Shown here in pieces: positions 20,922 through 29,764 of a DNA stretch of 64,000 nucleotides. Numbering within the stretch: the first letter of the stretch is position 1; every line of letters begins with the position of its first letter. Source of the stretch: Pseudomonadota bacterium (GTDB lineage Bacteria; Bdellovibrionota_C; UBA2361; OMII01); assembly GCA_026390555.1 (NCBI GenBank), contig JAPLFS010000063.1, positions 1 to 64,000 of the forward strand. The letters are read 5' to 3'. A program made the translations under genes and the position numbers. The notes beneath the pieces are model-generated. The model was not told the DNA's origin and made no database searches. It was given only the letters and a program-made list of their open reading frames with translations.

Positions 20922-20995
20922 TCAGCTCGCAAAAAAACTAACCTAATATCAGCTCCTTACAAGAGAACCTGAAGCATCTTTCAATTCCAGCCTGA

Positions 20996-21029
20996 TAGGT
21001 ATATGTAGCCACACTGTGGCTCTTACCTA
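20996..21029 (+). promoter_or_regulatory. Nested inverted repeats before the DUF5658 gene
   Basis: TAGGTA (20996-21001) pairs with TACCTA (21024-21029) and encloses AGCCACA-C-TGTGGCT (21007-21021), a perfect 15-bp palindrome. As RNA this gives a two-step stem whose 3' arm abuts AAGGG, the likely ribosome-binding site for the ATG at 21038. As DNA the inner palindrome could be an operator. The pairing is seen directly; the function is inferred. Confidence 0.4.
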
Positions 21030-21037
21030 AGGGTTGT

Positions 21038-21466
21038 ATGAATCAAGTAGCTGTTAAATACCGGTACGAATATAGCGCAGATAATTGCGCACAACGCCCT
21101 GCCAGACCGCAGCTAGCGGTTATTAATGGGGGCCTCGCCTCATCAACTCAGCGCGAGATCTTTCTACTCGGTGCTATTCTTGCAACTCTTCAGATCTTAG
21201 ACGGAATTCTAACAGCTATCGGCATGGCATCATTCGGTACCGGCATGGAGGGTAATGTACTACTGCGCACCCTTATGCAAACTATAGGTTATCTTCCAGC
21301 CCTTATCCTAGTTAAGGGATTCTCACTCGGTATGGTCACCATGCTGTGCTGGCAGGCTCACAACGTTTATTGGATTAAAACCGCATTGCGGGGGGTTATC
21401 GCGATCTATATTGCGTTTGCCGTCGCTCCGTGGAGCTACATCCTGACCCTTGAATTCCTATTATAA
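21038..21466 (+). CDS. DUF5658-type membrane protein
   Basis: A 142-residue protein with a 40-residue polar N-terminus followed by three hydrophobic segments at about 45-65, 82-105 and 115-140. ILDGILTAIGMASFGTGMEGN followed by LLRTLM is characteristic of the DUF5658 family: a D-G-x-x-T motif in the first helix and an EGN motif before the second. Function is not known to me. AAGGG lies 6 nt before the ATG and a nested inverted repeat immediately precedes it. Confidence 0.72.
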   Translation: MNQVAVKYRYEYSADNCAQRPARPQLAVINGGLASSTQREIFLLGAILATLQILDGILTAIGMASFGTGMEGNVLLRTLMQTIGYLPALILVKGFSLGMVTMLCWQAHNVYWIKTALRGVIAIYIAFAVAPWSYILTLEFLL

Positions 21467-21550
21467 GCGCTGGATCGTTACCAACCTGCGGCGTATGCTT
21501 TACTAAGCGAGCAACTTCGCTTGCGGCCAATAATTGGTGAGGGACATTTA

Positions 21551-22033
21551 ATGCGCATTACTAAGTGGGGAGAGTGCGGAATTCTATGTTCGCTATACCT
21601 CGCACAACACTATAAGGAAGGCTCTATTGGAGCGGCTGAGATCGCAAAGAGCCAGGGTTTAGATCTACAGTACACTCAACAGATCTTACAACGGCTGCGC
21701 AAGGGCGCAATTATCGACAGCATGCGCGGTCCGCACGGCGGCTACAGCCTAGTGCGTCCCCCTGAGGAGATAACCTTAAAAGATATCCTCTATGCAGCAG
21801 AGGGCGATACCTTTCAAATTATCTGCGACTACGCCCCTATTCACCCAACTACAGAGAGCCCCGGTTGTTGCTCAACCCAGGAAAACTGCAGCCTACATAC
21901 GGTATGGCAGGAGCTGCGCAGCGCAATAGACACGCTACTTGAACAGAGAACGCTTGCTTATCTGATGAAGTTAAAATCTCCCCAGAGCGCTCTAATTCAA
22001 CTTAGCGGCCGGCAGGAAGGCGTACTTAAATAA
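21551..22033 (+). CDS. Rrf2-family transcriptional regulator
   Basis: I place the start at ATG 21551 (MRITKWGECG), which has GAGG 8 nt upstream and aligns with the usual Rrf2 N-terminus; a TTG 30 bp earlier is less likely. A winged helix covers residues 1-75, with the recognition helix around YTQQILQRLRKGAII and the RGPHGGYSL wing. The C-terminal part has CCSTQENCSLHTVW, cysteines spaced like the Fe-S ligands of IscR and related Rrf2 sensors, so an iron-sulfur, redox or NO-responsive regulator is likely. No isc or suf genes are nearby. The 3' end overlaps the convergent lipoprotein gene by 42 bp. Confidence 0.9.
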   Translation: MRITKWGECGILCSLYLAQHYKEGSIGAAEIAKSQGLDLQYTQQILQRLRKGAIIDSMRGPHGGYSLVRPPEEITLKDILYAAEGDTFQIICDYAPIHPTTESPGCCSTQENCSLHTVWQELRSAIDTLLEQRTLAYLMKLKSPQSALIQLSGRQEGVLK

Positions 22034-22447
22034 GCGCGCCTCACCCATGCGGCGGATCTCGATTGAGGCCTCATTCTCACGGGCTAAGAGCTGTATGAAG
22101 GTGCTAAACTGATCGGGCCGTTTAATTAAGTAGCCATTAGCCGCTACGATAATGTCCGAATTCTCTAGCCCAAGAAGCGCATAGGGGCTGCCTGGCTTAA
22201 GATCAAAGATCCGGTACTCGTAGCTCTCGCGCGAAGAGACCGTGGCATACACCGGCACAAGGCGCACGGGAAACTCGGCTGATCGCACCAGTGCGCTATC
22301 AAAGTCCCTGCGCTGAATAGAATACGAGACCTCTTTACGCATCGGCGCTACCGGCCTGATATCGTCGATAAACTTGGGCGCCTGTGGTGCGCGCGAGCTA
22401 CAGGCGATACATGCCACGAGAAGAACCATCAGCGCTGTCTTAATCAT
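21992..22447 (-). CDS. PDZ-domain lipoprotein
   Basis: A 151-residue lipoprotein. The signal peptide ends in the lipobox LVAC with the lipidated cysteine at position 13. After a short linker the C-terminal 90 residues form a single PDZ-like domain (YRIFDLKPGSPYALLGLENSDIIVAANG), very like the C-terminal PDZ of type II secretion GspC. No other secretion genes are nearby. It is the last gene of the gmk-yicC cluster, 12 bp after gmk, and overlaps the rrf2-like gene tail-to-tail by 42 bp. Confidence 0.78.
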   Translation of the reverse strand: MIKTALMVLLVACIACSSRAPQAPKFIDDIRPVAPMRKEVSYSIQRRDFDSALVRSAEFPVRLVPVYATVSSRESYEYRIFDLKPGSPYALLGLENSDIIVAANGYLIKRPDQFSTFIQLLARENEASIEIRRMGEARLFKYAFLPAAKLN

Positions 22448-22459
22448 AATCTTATGCCC

Positions 22460-23116
22460 CTAAGCTGAAATATCACAAAACTGCTCCACCGACGAACGTT
22501 CCATACGATGATAGCGGGAACGCTCCGCAAGCACTATCGAATAGATCGCCTCGTATGTCTGGTCTAGCTCGTTATTAACTACCAGATAATCGATCTTACC
22601 TGTGTCACCCCCTAAGCTAAGCAAGGCCCCGTATTCACCCTTGGCCGTTGCAAAGCGCCTCTCTAGTTCGAGCGGATCAACGGTACCGCGCCCCTGCAAA
22701 CGTTTCTGAAGGTCCGCAAAGGTGGGTGGAATAATGAAAATTGTGACGGTATTTTGCGGAAAGTTTTGCTTGAAATTCAACGCGCCCCGAATATCGATCT
22801 GAAAGAGGAGATCTTTGCCGGCATTAATACCATCTTCAAGGCTAGCGCGTAGAGTGCCGTAAAGGTTACCGTGATTCTCCTCCCACTCAAAGAACTCGCC
22901 CTTTGTGCGGCGCTCGATAAACTCCTCACGAGACATAAAGTGATAGCTCTTGCCCTGCACCTCGCTGGCTCGTGGGGCACGGGTTGTTGCGGAGATCGAA
23001 TACTGCATCGTCTCAGGATTCTCTTTAATCAGCCTTCCACAAAAGGTTGACTTACCGGAACCGGTTGGTCCCATTAAAACAAAAAGTATCCCCTTTCTAA
23101 TTAACTGTCGCTGCAT
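22460..23116 (-). CDS. gmk: Guanylate kinase
   Basis: Phosphorylates GMP to GDP with ATP. The P-loop MGPTGSGKST lies at residues 15-24, followed by the GMP-binding block SATTRAPRASEVQGKSYHF and FFEWEENHGNLYGT, the lid (RRFATAKGEY) and the VVNNELDQTYEAI end. Length (218) is normal. The gene follows yicC by 4 bp, a widely conserved pairing, and belongs to the long minus-strand run starting at ndk. Confidence 0.97.
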   Translation of the reverse strand: MQRQLIRKGILFVLMGPTGSGKSTFCGRLIKENPETMQYSISATTRAPRASEVQGKSYHFMSREEFIERRTKGEFFEWEENHGNLYGTLRASLEDGINAGKDLLFQIDIRGALNFKQNFPQNTVTIFIIPPTFADLQKRLQGRGTVDPLELERRFATAKGEYGALLSLGGDTGKIDYLVVNNELDQTYEAIYSIVLAERSRYHRMERSSVEQFCDISA

Positions 23117-23120
23117 AGTC

Positions 23121-24032
23121 TTACTCTACGTTTTGAACCTGCTCTCTAATTCGCTCTAACGCAACCTTGGCATCAACAACGAAGCCCTGGACCCGCGCAT
23201 CCTGCGCCTTTGAGGCGACCGTATTTAGCTCCCGCCCGATCTCTTGGGTCATAAAGTCTAGCTTTCGTCCGATTCCATCGAGATGCCCCTTAAGGGTCGC
23301 CCTAAACTGCGCAAGGTGAATATCAAGGCGCGCAAGCTCCTCACTTACATCCACCCGCTCAGCTAATAACGCCACCTCAAGCGCTAGCCGCTCCGGATCG
23401 AGTCTAAGATCAGAAGCTACTACTTTAAGCCGCTCCTCCATCCTCTCTTTAATCCTAGTCGGAGCACCCTCCATAATAACTCCGATCTCGCTCCGTAACG
23501 ACTCTATCGTAGAGAGTCGCTGCACGATATCAGAGACCAAGCCGAGCCCCTCGGTCTCGCGCATTACAACAAGCGCCTCACTCGCCTCAGAGATAATTCG
23601 TAACAGGTTAAATGTTTCATCTTGGGATAGAAGATCGCTATCCTCACCCGCCATACCGTCTCGCAGAACCAGTTCACCGATAAAGTCAGCCAAGCTATCG
23701 CCGTGCGCTCCGTAGCGCTTACAAGCTGCTGAATAGCGCTTTACAGCGCTATCGAAGGGGAGAGAAAACTCAATCCCAGATCCGTTCCCAACATCCTTAC
23801 TGCGTCGAGTAACGGAGATCTCAATACGTCCACGTCTATGCTGTTGTTGAAAGATAGCTTTAACGTCCCGCTCGATCGCCGAGTAGTGTCTGGGAGCCTT
23901 AAAGATAATCTCCAGATAGCGCTGGTTTACGGACTTAACCTCGATATCGATCTCGAGCGTTTCAGCTCCAAATGAAACGCGCGCGAAGCCGGTCATACTC
24001 TTTACTGATACCTTTACGGCGGCGGCATTCAT
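23121..24032 (-). CDS. yicC: YicC family endoribonuclease-like protein
   Basis: A 303-residue YicC protein. The N-terminal SMTGFAR motif, SVNQRYLEI, the RRGRIEISV strand and the C-terminal DFMTQEIGRELNTVASKA with IREQVQNVE are family hallmarks. E. coli YicC has been described as an RNase involved in small-RNA turnover. The start at 24032 shares its A with the TAA of the upstream kinase gene (TAATG), so translation is coupled. gmk follows 4 bp later. Confidence 0.95.
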   Translation of the reverse strand: MNAAAVKVSVKSMTGFARVSFGAETLEIDIEVKSVNQRYLEIIFKAPRHYSAIERDVKAIFQQQHRRGRIEISVTRRSKDVGNGSGIEFSLPFDSAVKRYSAACKRYGAHGDSLADFIGELVLRDGMAGEDSDLLSQDETFNLLRIISEASEALVVMRETEGLGLVSDIVQRLSTIESLRSEIGVIMEGAPTRIKERMEERLKVVASDLRLDPERLALEVALLAERVDVSEELARLDIHLAQFRATLKGHLDGIGRKLDFMTQEIGRELNTVASKAQDARVQGFVVDAKVALERIREQVQNVE

Positions 24033-25045
24033 TAGATGGCTCCAAATCGTGAAACTTCGTTGCGCAACCGCTCGATATCAATTGCCACTGTGCCGACCTC
24101 AGAGACAACGATACCGGCTGCGATATTTGCTAGCACACCCGCAATAACCGGCGATGCTCCGGTAGCTAGCGCGGCACAGAATACGGCCGTGACGGTATCC
24201 CCTGCCCCGCTCACGTCGAAGACCTCTTGCGCCATAGTCTCAAGATGAACCCCGGCTTGACCTCCGGCCTGTTGGACTATCATACCGTCCTCGCCGAGCG
24301 TAATTACCATCATCTCAGAGTTCCAGCGCTCCATCAAAATATCTGCGGCCTTAAAGGCATCCTCAACGCTTGAGATACTACGACCGGAGGCGATCTCAGC
24401 CTCCTTGCGATTCGGCTTTGCAACACTCATACGACGATAGTTATCGTAGTTACGGGGATGCGGATCAACGAAGAGCGGCCTGACTGATAGCCCAAGTCTG
24501 TGCTGCTCATAAGCACGGTGAAGCGTTGCGAGCACATGAGAAGAAACGGTGCCCTTGCCGTAATCGGAGAGGATTACGGCCTTTGCTCCATCTATTGAGC
24601 TCTCAATAGCTGCTGAAATTCGCTCATTTACCTGCGGGGACTCGCCGTTACACCTCTCTCGATCGATACGCACAATCTGTTGTGTGTGAGCTATAACGCG
24701 GGTCTTAAGTACGGTCGGTCGCGAGTCATCAACTATAACTCCTCTAACGTCCGCTCCGATCTCGGCGAAGAGCCGCAGCATGGCTTGCGCATCCTCATCA
24801 CTTCCAACGATTCCGCAGACGGTAGGCTTTGCCCCGATGGTAGCGAGGTTTCTAACCACGTTGCCCGCACCGCCGAGTCGGTCCTCGGTTCTCTGTACCT
24901 CAACCACCGGCACCGGGGCCTCGGGCGAGATGCGCTCTACCTTACCCCAGATATATCTATCCAGGATCAGGTCACCCACCACCAGTATGGGGGTAGAGAC
25001 GATACGATCGAGGGTCGCTAGTAGATCTTTCTTATTTCCGAGCAT
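24032..25045 (-). CDS. rfaE1: D-glycero-beta-D-manno-heptose-7-phosphate kinase (HldE/RfaE domain I)
   Basis: A PfkB-type sugar kinase of 337 residues covering only domain I of bifunctional HldE. The motifs are VVGDLILDRYIWGKVERISPEAPVPV near the N-terminus, the glycine-rich RLGGAGNVVRNLA, and the anion-hole and base motif VSGAGDTVTAVF near the C-terminus. It phosphorylates heptose-7-phosphate toward ADP-heptose for the LPS core. The cytidylyl/adenylyl-transfer domain is absent here, so a separate partner must be encoded elsewhere. It follows two heptosyltransferases and a Kdo-kinase-like gene, which use its product. Confidence 0.93.
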   Translation of the reverse strand: MLGNKKDLLATLDRIVSTPILVVGDLILDRYIWGKVERISPEAPVPVVEVQRTEDRLGGAGNVVRNLATIGAKPTVCGIVGSDEDAQAMLRLFAEIGADVRGVIVDDSRPTVLKTRVIAHTQQIVRIDRERCNGESPQVNERISAAIESSIDGAKAVILSDYGKGTVSSHVLATLHRAYEQHRLGLSVRPLFVDPHPRNYDNYRRMSVAKPNRKEAEIASGRSISSVEDAFKAADILMERWNSEMMVITLGEDGMIVQQAGGQAGVHLETMAQEVFDVSGAGDTVTAVFCAALATGASPVIAGVLANIAAGIVVSEVGTVAIDIERLRNEVSRFGAI

Positions 25046-25112
25046 ATAGGAGGTTATAGCAAGGGAGGCTCGTAGATGCTACCGAGCTTAATGACGGTGA
25101 CCGGTTACAGCG

Positions 25113-26156
25113 TTAGGGCCGCTTTTCGCTTATAACATCCCCGATCCGCTGCAGAACGCTCTCTGGGCTAATCAGCCTCATACAGACCTTATTGAGCCCC
25201 GGACAGGTGCGGCGCTTGCATGGGGAGCACCCTACTAATGATGAGAGCGAGAGCTCCTCGCTCCCCCGTGGAGCGTTCCTAATCATCGGGGTCGGCCCGA
25301 AAAGGGTTATATGGCGTGTACCGACGGCTCCGCAGATATGCGCCGGACCGGAATCGGGGCCAACACATACCCGCGCACCCTGCAGCACACCAACTAACTC
25401 CTTAAGGGTAGTTTTTCCTGCAAGATTAACGATCTTGAGTGCAGTCGCACTAGCCTCAAGCCGCGCTGCCATCTCCACCTTGGAGCGGTCCCCCAATAGA
25501 ACAACGCTGCGCAGGCCCTCTGCCTCAAGCGCGCCCAGCAGCCCTGCATAACCCTCCTCTGGCCAATCCTTAGAATCCCATGAGGAGCCCAACACTAGGC
25601 CAAGGTAGGGTTCTGAGAGCTCCCCTTTCCAATCTGCAGTGATATTTGCCAGGGTGATATGTTCCAGTCCGCTTGAAAGCTGTTCCGGAACAGGGATACC
25701 GAGTACGCCTAGAAATTTCAGGTAGTGCTCGACCTTCGGGATACTTTCGGCGCTCTCAGCAATAAATTCGGTATTAAAGAGCCAGTTGCACTCCTTCGTA
25801 TCCTTTGGATTAAACCCTACCCTTCTTTTAGCGCCAGAGAGCCACGAGAATATTCCGCTCTTTAAATGACGTTGCAGATCAAGGGTTACGTCGAAATGCT
25901 CCCTTCTGAGCTCGCGTCTGAGATTAAGTACCCCTGCAAGCCCCCTACTCCTCTCAAACACAACTACTCGATCTATCCTGGGATGGAGCCTAACGATACC
26001 GGCGCAGGCCGGCTCCACAAGCCAGGTGATTGAACATTCACTCCATGCGGCTTTGCAAGCATCTACAAGAGCTAGCCCCCGCACGACATCGCCCAACGAT
26101 CCCATCAGAACGATAAGAACGTTACGGGGAGCCTGTGCGGCTGTCGCTCTAGTCAT
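25113..26156 (-). CDS. Lipopolysaccharide heptosyltransferase, GT9 family
   Basis: A 347-residue GT-B glycosyltransferase of family 9. The N-terminal motif VLIVLMGSLGDVVRGLALV is the usual IG(D/E)(V/I) opening. The donor-site block is LGLVLGSSWDSKDWPEEGYAGL, followed by GPDSGPAHICGAVGTRHITLFG and GCSPCKRRTCPG near the end. It adds heptose to the LPS inner core (WaaC/WaaF type; which step is not decided). AGGAG 5 nt before the ATG supports the start, and the ATG overlaps the stop of the kinase gene by 8 bp. Confidence 0.92.
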   Translation of the reverse strand: MTRATAAQAPRNVLIVLMGSLGDVVRGLALVDACKAAWSECSITWLVEPACAGIVRLHPRIDRVVVFERSRGLAGVLNLRRELRREHFDVTLDLQRHLKSGIFSWLSGAKRRVGFNPKDTKECNWLFNTEFIAESAESIPKVEHYLKFLGVLGIPVPEQLSSGLEHITLANITADWKGELSEPYLGLVLGSSWDSKDWPEEGYAGLLGALEAEGLRSVVLLGDRSKVEMAARLEASATALKIVNLAGKTTLKELVGVLQGARVCVGPDSGPAHICGAVGTRHITLFGPTPMIRNAPRGSEELSLSSLVGCSPCKRRTCPGLNKVCMRLISPESVLQRIGDVISEKRP

Positions 26157-26907
26157 CGTAACTCCTCATGGTCAGCGACATTAGCTCAGTAAGCAGTGGC
26201 GATAATCCGTGCTTAATAACCGCCCGTCTCCAACGGGTCAGGTATAGATCGCGCAATTGATGCTGTGTGCCGCTAAAAACTCGGGCCTTATCGAAGTCAA
26301 TGATAAAGACAGCCCCTGCTTCGTTTACCAGAACGTTACCCGGATGTAGATCTACGTGGAGGATATTGTTCTTAATAAGGGTCAGGAGCTGTACTGAGAG
26401 CTTCTTCATCGCATCTTGCAAGCCGTCTGAATCCTGCGCACTAAGCTCAACGAGCGATTTAGTGTTTGGGATCTCCTCCATGATTAGCCAGGTGCTGTAC
26501 ACGAAAGATCCGCAGGTCACATACACATAGGGCTTAGGCGCATTAACCCCCACTGCGCGTACGCGCTCTAACATCTCAAACTCTGCGCGCGATCTGATCG
26601 GACCAACGCAGAGAAAGCGTCCCCTTGTTATCGAGCGCAGCAGTCCGCCGTGTGCATAGCGCTTTACAAAAACACGTCCGTAATGCGGGAGCTCATGTGC
26701 TCCGGTCTGCCCACGCCCACCGAGCACCTCTTTGGGCAGATATTCGAGACCTCTCAGCACTAACTGAACGATCTTAGTTGCGACCGGATCCGGCATCGCG
26801 GTTAAACTCGCTACACTGTATGGTCCACGTATCGCCTCAACGAACGTTAACTCCTCCTGACTAGCCCCGATCATATTTTGCATAGCCATCTCACTACTCA
26901 ACGACAT
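26149..26907 (-). CDS. Lipopolysaccharide core kinase (Kdo kinase/WaaP/InaA-like)
   Basis: A 252-residue protein-kinase-like enzyme. HVDLHPGNVLV is the catalytic loop (HxD...N) and FIIDFDKARVF is the DFD metal motif. GQTGAHELPHYGRVFVKRYAHGG contains the phosphate-anchor lysine. This set is typical of Kdo kinases and WaaP proteins that phosphorylate the LPS inner core. It sits between two heptosyltransferase genes with overlaps on both sides (14 bp upstream, 8 bp downstream), so it acts in the same core-assembly pathway. GGAGAG 5 nt upstream supports the ATG. Confidence 0.88.
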   Translation of the reverse strand: MSLSSEMAMQNMIGASQEELTFVEAIRGPYSVASLTAMPDPVATKIVQLVLRGLEYLPKEVLGGRGQTGAHELPHYGRVFVKRYAHGGLLRSITRGRFLCVGPIRSRAEFEMLERVRAVGVNAPKPYVYVTCGSFVYSTWLIMEEIPNTKSLVELSAQDSDGLQDAMKKLSVQLLTLIKNNILHVDLHPGNVLVNEAGAVFIIDFDKARVFSGTQHQLRDLYLTRWRRAVIKHGLSPLLTELMSLTMRSYDD

Positions 26908-27997
26908 GTAATCTCTCCCTCAATACAGCACCCTTACTTAATCCCATTAAAGCAAGTGCTGCTGATAATACCTCACCTCCAGGCACACCCGTCATACATG
27001 CGTTCGTTCCGGTTGGACAGCGCCTTGAGCCGTGCCTACGACACGGCTTACAGAATAGATCCTGTTTTTCAAGGATCGTCGCGCGGTTTTTCCATGGACC
27101 GAAACCAAACTTGGGCGAGGTTGCACAGAACACTACAACACTTGGGACCTGTTGAGCAGAGGCTAGATGCAGCGTCATACTGTCGTTGCATACAAGGCAG
27201 CCTGCTCGCCGTATAAGTGCGGTCAGCTCCTCTAGCGAGCTTTCTCCGCATAGGTTTATAACTGAGAGGCCCTCTGCAATCTCAAGGCATCGCTTTCGAT
27301 CGCTCTCAGCCCCGCTTAAAACAACCCGAATGCCGCGCGCAATAAACCCCTCTGCAACCTCTCTAAACCCCTCAGCGTACCAACGCTTGGTCTCCCAGGC
27401 GCTGCCCGGTGCAAGCACCACATAGGGGGTTACATCGTGATAGATCTCGCGTACCCGTTGTGATACCCGCGCTTCATCCTGCGCTGGAAGCCTTAGCGTA
27501 GCGAAGCTCGATACGTGCGCGGGCCCCATGCGCGCCTCCTTATCAACCTGCGCTTGAATTGATGATATAAGATCGGCTCGTACCAGCTCCAGGTTACGGA
27601 TAACCTCGTGCTGCTTGGGTGTCTTGGTAACCCGTCTGGTGTAGAGAAAACTTAGCCACGCTCCGCTGTAGCCGACGCGCTCTGGAATTCTAGCCAAAAA
27701 CAACATCAGCGCCGTTCTGGGAGAATTATGAAACGAGTAGACCCGATCGAAACGCCGCTCCTTAAGACGTGCTGCAAAACGCTTTAGCCCGCTCCAGCCA
27801 GCACCCTCAACGGTTCGATCTAGCACGATAGTTTCATCGACGTATGGATCGCGCTGCACAAATTCAGCTAATTTATCTGAACAGAGAACTGAGATACGCA
27901 CCTCGGGGTCGCTCAACTTGAGCGCCTCAATAGTGGGCGTCAGCAGTAGTATATCGCCAAGAAATCCCTTTGGAATTAAGAGAATATTACTCGCCAC
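26894..27997 (-). CDS. Lipopolysaccharide heptosyltransferase, GT9 family
   Basis: A second GT9 enzyme, 367 residues. The motifs are ILLIPKGFLGDILLLTPTI at the N-terminus, VLAPGSAWETKRWYAEGF for nucleotide-sugar binding, VCNDSMTLHLASAQQVPSVVVF for the conserved catalytic half, and a cysteine-rich LFCKPCRRHGSRRCPTG loop. ADP-heptose:LPS heptosyltransferase II or III is likely. It is the first of the core-assembly genes in this run and overlaps the kinase gene by 14 bp. Confidence 0.92.
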   Translation of the reverse strand: MASNILLIPKGFLGDILLLTPTIEALKLSDPEVRISVLCSDKLAEFVQRDPYVDETIVLDRTVEGAGWSGLKRFAARLKERRFDRVYSFHNSPRTALMLFLARIPERVGYSGAWLSFLYTRRVTKTPKQHEVIRNLELVRADLISSIQAQVDKEARMGPAHVSSFATLRLPAQDEARVSQRVREIYHDVTPYVVLAPGSAWETKRWYAEGFREVAEGFIARGIRVVLSGAESDRKRCLEIAEGLSVINLCGESSLEELTALIRRAGCLVCNDSMTLHLASAQQVPSVVVFCATSPKFGFGPWKNRATILEKQDLFCKPCRRHGSRRCPTGTNACMTGVPGGEVLSAALALMGLSKGAVLRERLHVVE

Positions 27998-28009
27998 GCT
28001 ATATCCTGA

Positions 28010-29146
28010 TTACGCTGCTACCTGTTGCTCATCTAGCACCACAAGGCGCGATGGCCGCTTTGATTCTGTCGCCAACTGCCCACACGCCGCCCCGATATCA
28101 GCCCCCTTTGACCAGCGAATAAAGGTCTGCAGCCCCTGTGAGTTAAGATAACGCTGCCAAGCGAAGACCCACTCACGGCTTGGCGAAAGATATCCGAGTC
28201 CGGCGTTCTCGTTGTACGGAATAAGGTTCACCTTGACCGGCAATCCGCGCATTAACTTGGCGAGTCGCTTCATATCGTCGTTGGTATCGTTCACACCGCC
28301 GAGCATCACGTACTCAATCGTGACCTTCTTGCGTGGCCCAACTGGGAAGTCCTTTACTGCGGCCAACAACTCACTAATCGGGAATCGGTGATTAATCGGC
28401 ATGATCCGTGAACGCACCTCATCGGTTGTTGCGTTGAGCGATACCGCCAAACTGACCGAGACTCCACTAGCTGCCAACTTTCTAATGGCCGGAACGAGCC
28501 CAACCGTTGATACCGTAACCTTGCGTGGAGACATGCCGTATCCGAGCGGGTCGGTCAGGTTACGCACAGCGCGGGTTACTCCATCGAAGTTATGCAGCGG
28601 CTCTCCCATGCCCATAAATACGATATTCTGGAACGAATCTCCGTAGTTCTTGGCATCCTCAAGAACTCCGTTCACCTGCCGCAGGATCTCTGAGGTCGAG
28701 AGGCTCCGTTTAAGCCCCATCGTGCCGGTGCGACAAAAGGTACACGCCATCGCGCACCCTACCTGAGAAGATAAACACAAGGTCATGCGATTCGGTTGCT
28801 TTATCATAACCGACTCGACCAGATCTCCCCCCTCTACCTCAAAGAGGTACTTACGGGTTCCATCCGAGCTAATCTGGCGATCATGTATCCGCGCCTTAGG
28901 AAAAACGAACACCTGCGAGAGACGCTCACGCAACTCACGACTAATGTTAGTCATCTCTTGAATGTCGGTAACTCCTTTACGATATACCCACTCAAAGAGC
29001 TGTGTAGCGCGAAACTTAGTGGCTCCGAACTCCAGATCGAGGAGCTCCACCAGCTCGGCATAGCTATAGTTAAAGAAATCCTTTAGCTCGGATTTAGTTG
29101 GCTCGGATGTAATGGTTGGTTCCGACACAATAGCTGATTCCAACAC
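28010..29146 (-). CDS. rlmN: 23S rRNA (A2503-C2)/tRNA (A37-C2) methyltransferase RlmN
   Basis: A radical-SAM methyltransferase of 378 residues. The cluster ligands appear in GCAMACTFCRTG (C-x3-C-x2-C). The SAM-binding block IVFMGMGEPLHNFD and VSTVGLVPAI follow, and GADIGAACGQLA near the C-terminus contains the catalytic Cys that is methylated in the reaction. The GTG at 29146 has AAAGGA 7 nt upstream. It lies 12 bp before the GT9 gene and 29 bp after ndk. Confidence 0.97.
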   Translation of the reverse strand: MLESAIVSEPTITSEPTKSELKDFFNYSYAELVELLDLEFGATKFRATQLFEWVYRKGVTDIQEMTNISRELRERLSQVFVFPKARIHDRQISSDGTRKYLFEVEGGDLVESVMIKQPNRMTLCLSSQVGCAMACTFCRTGTMGLKRSLSTSEILRQVNGVLEDAKNYGDSFQNIVFMGMGEPLHNFDGVTRAVRNLTDPLGYGMSPRKVTVSTVGLVPAIRKLAASGVSVSLAVSLNATTDEVRSRIMPINHRFPISELLAAVKDFPVGPRKKVTIEYVMLGGVNDTNDDMKRLAKLMRGLPVKVNLIPYNENAGLGYLSPSREWVFAWQRYLNSQGLQTFIRWSKGADIGAACGQLATESKRPSRLVVLDEQQVAA

Positions 29147-29175
29147 GATCGTTTCCTTTGTTACGCAAAGAGAGA

Positions 29176-29589
29176 CTAACTAAGCTCGGGAAAGAAAAGC
29201 TTAATCTCAGTTGCTGCGTTCTCAAGGCTATCTGAACCGTGCACTGCATTTGCAGCTATGCTCTCAGCATAAAGATTACGGATAGTTCCAGCATCGGCCT
29301 TCTTAGGATCCGTAGCACCCATCAGCTTTCTATTTAGGTTAACAGCGTCCTCACCCTCAAGTATCGATACGAGCACCCGACCGGAGCACATATAGTCGAT
29401 CAGCTCTCCGTAGAAAGGCCGCTCCTTGTGAATAATATAGAACTCTCCGGACTGCTCCGGGGTTAGGGTCATCATCTTCGCCGTAACGATAGTAAGGCCA
29501 GCCTCCTCAAAATGGGCAAGGATCTTACCAACGAGGTTACGGGCAGTTGCATCTGGTTTGATGATAGAGAGGGTACGTTGCATTGACAT
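29176..29589 (-). CDS. ndk: Nucleoside diphosphate kinase
   Basis: Transfers the gamma phosphate between nucleotides through a phosphohistidine. The 137-residue sequence has the family opening [22 protein letters not shown], and the active site NAVHGSD with H117. It is the first gene of the minus-strand run leading to rlmN and LPS core genes, and a good sigma70-type promoter lies about 60 nt upstream. Confidence 0.98.
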   Translation of the reverse strand: MSMQRTLSIIKPDATARNLVGKILAHFEEAGLTIVTAKMMTLTPEQSGEFYIIHKERPFYGELIDYMCSGRVLVSILEGEDAVNLNRKLMGATDPKKADAGTIRNLYAESIAANAVHGSDSLENAATEIKLFFPELS

Positions 29590-29654
29590 GGTCTTATTAC
29601 CTATTACGTTTGCGGGAGATGCGCTCCTAGCGAGATACGCGGAGCGGCCCGACT

Positions 29655-29683
29655 ACTATAAACGGGACCCGCATCTAACTCAA
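29655..29683 (-). promoter_or_regulatory. Sigma70-type promoter of ndk
   Basis: Minus strand TTGAGT, a spacer of exactly 17 bp and TATAGT, placing the start near 29648 and leaving a leader of about 60 nt. This is the best promoter match I found in the window. Confidence 0.6.
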
Positions 29684-29740
29684 GTCAGGGGAGTTTTTAG
29701 AATCAATGCAACTATTTACCTGGCCAGACCGTGTCCGTTA

Positions 29741-29756
29741 GCCCCTATCAAGGGGC
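29741..29756. terminator. Hairpin after coaD
   Basis: GCCCCT-ATCA-AGGGGC is a perfect 6-bp stem with a 4-nt loop, 8 bp past the coaD stop. No T-run follows on either strand, so intrinsic termination is doubtful; it may be an RNA-stability or Rho-assisted end. Confidence 0.35.
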
Positions 29757-29764
29757 ACTCTAGG

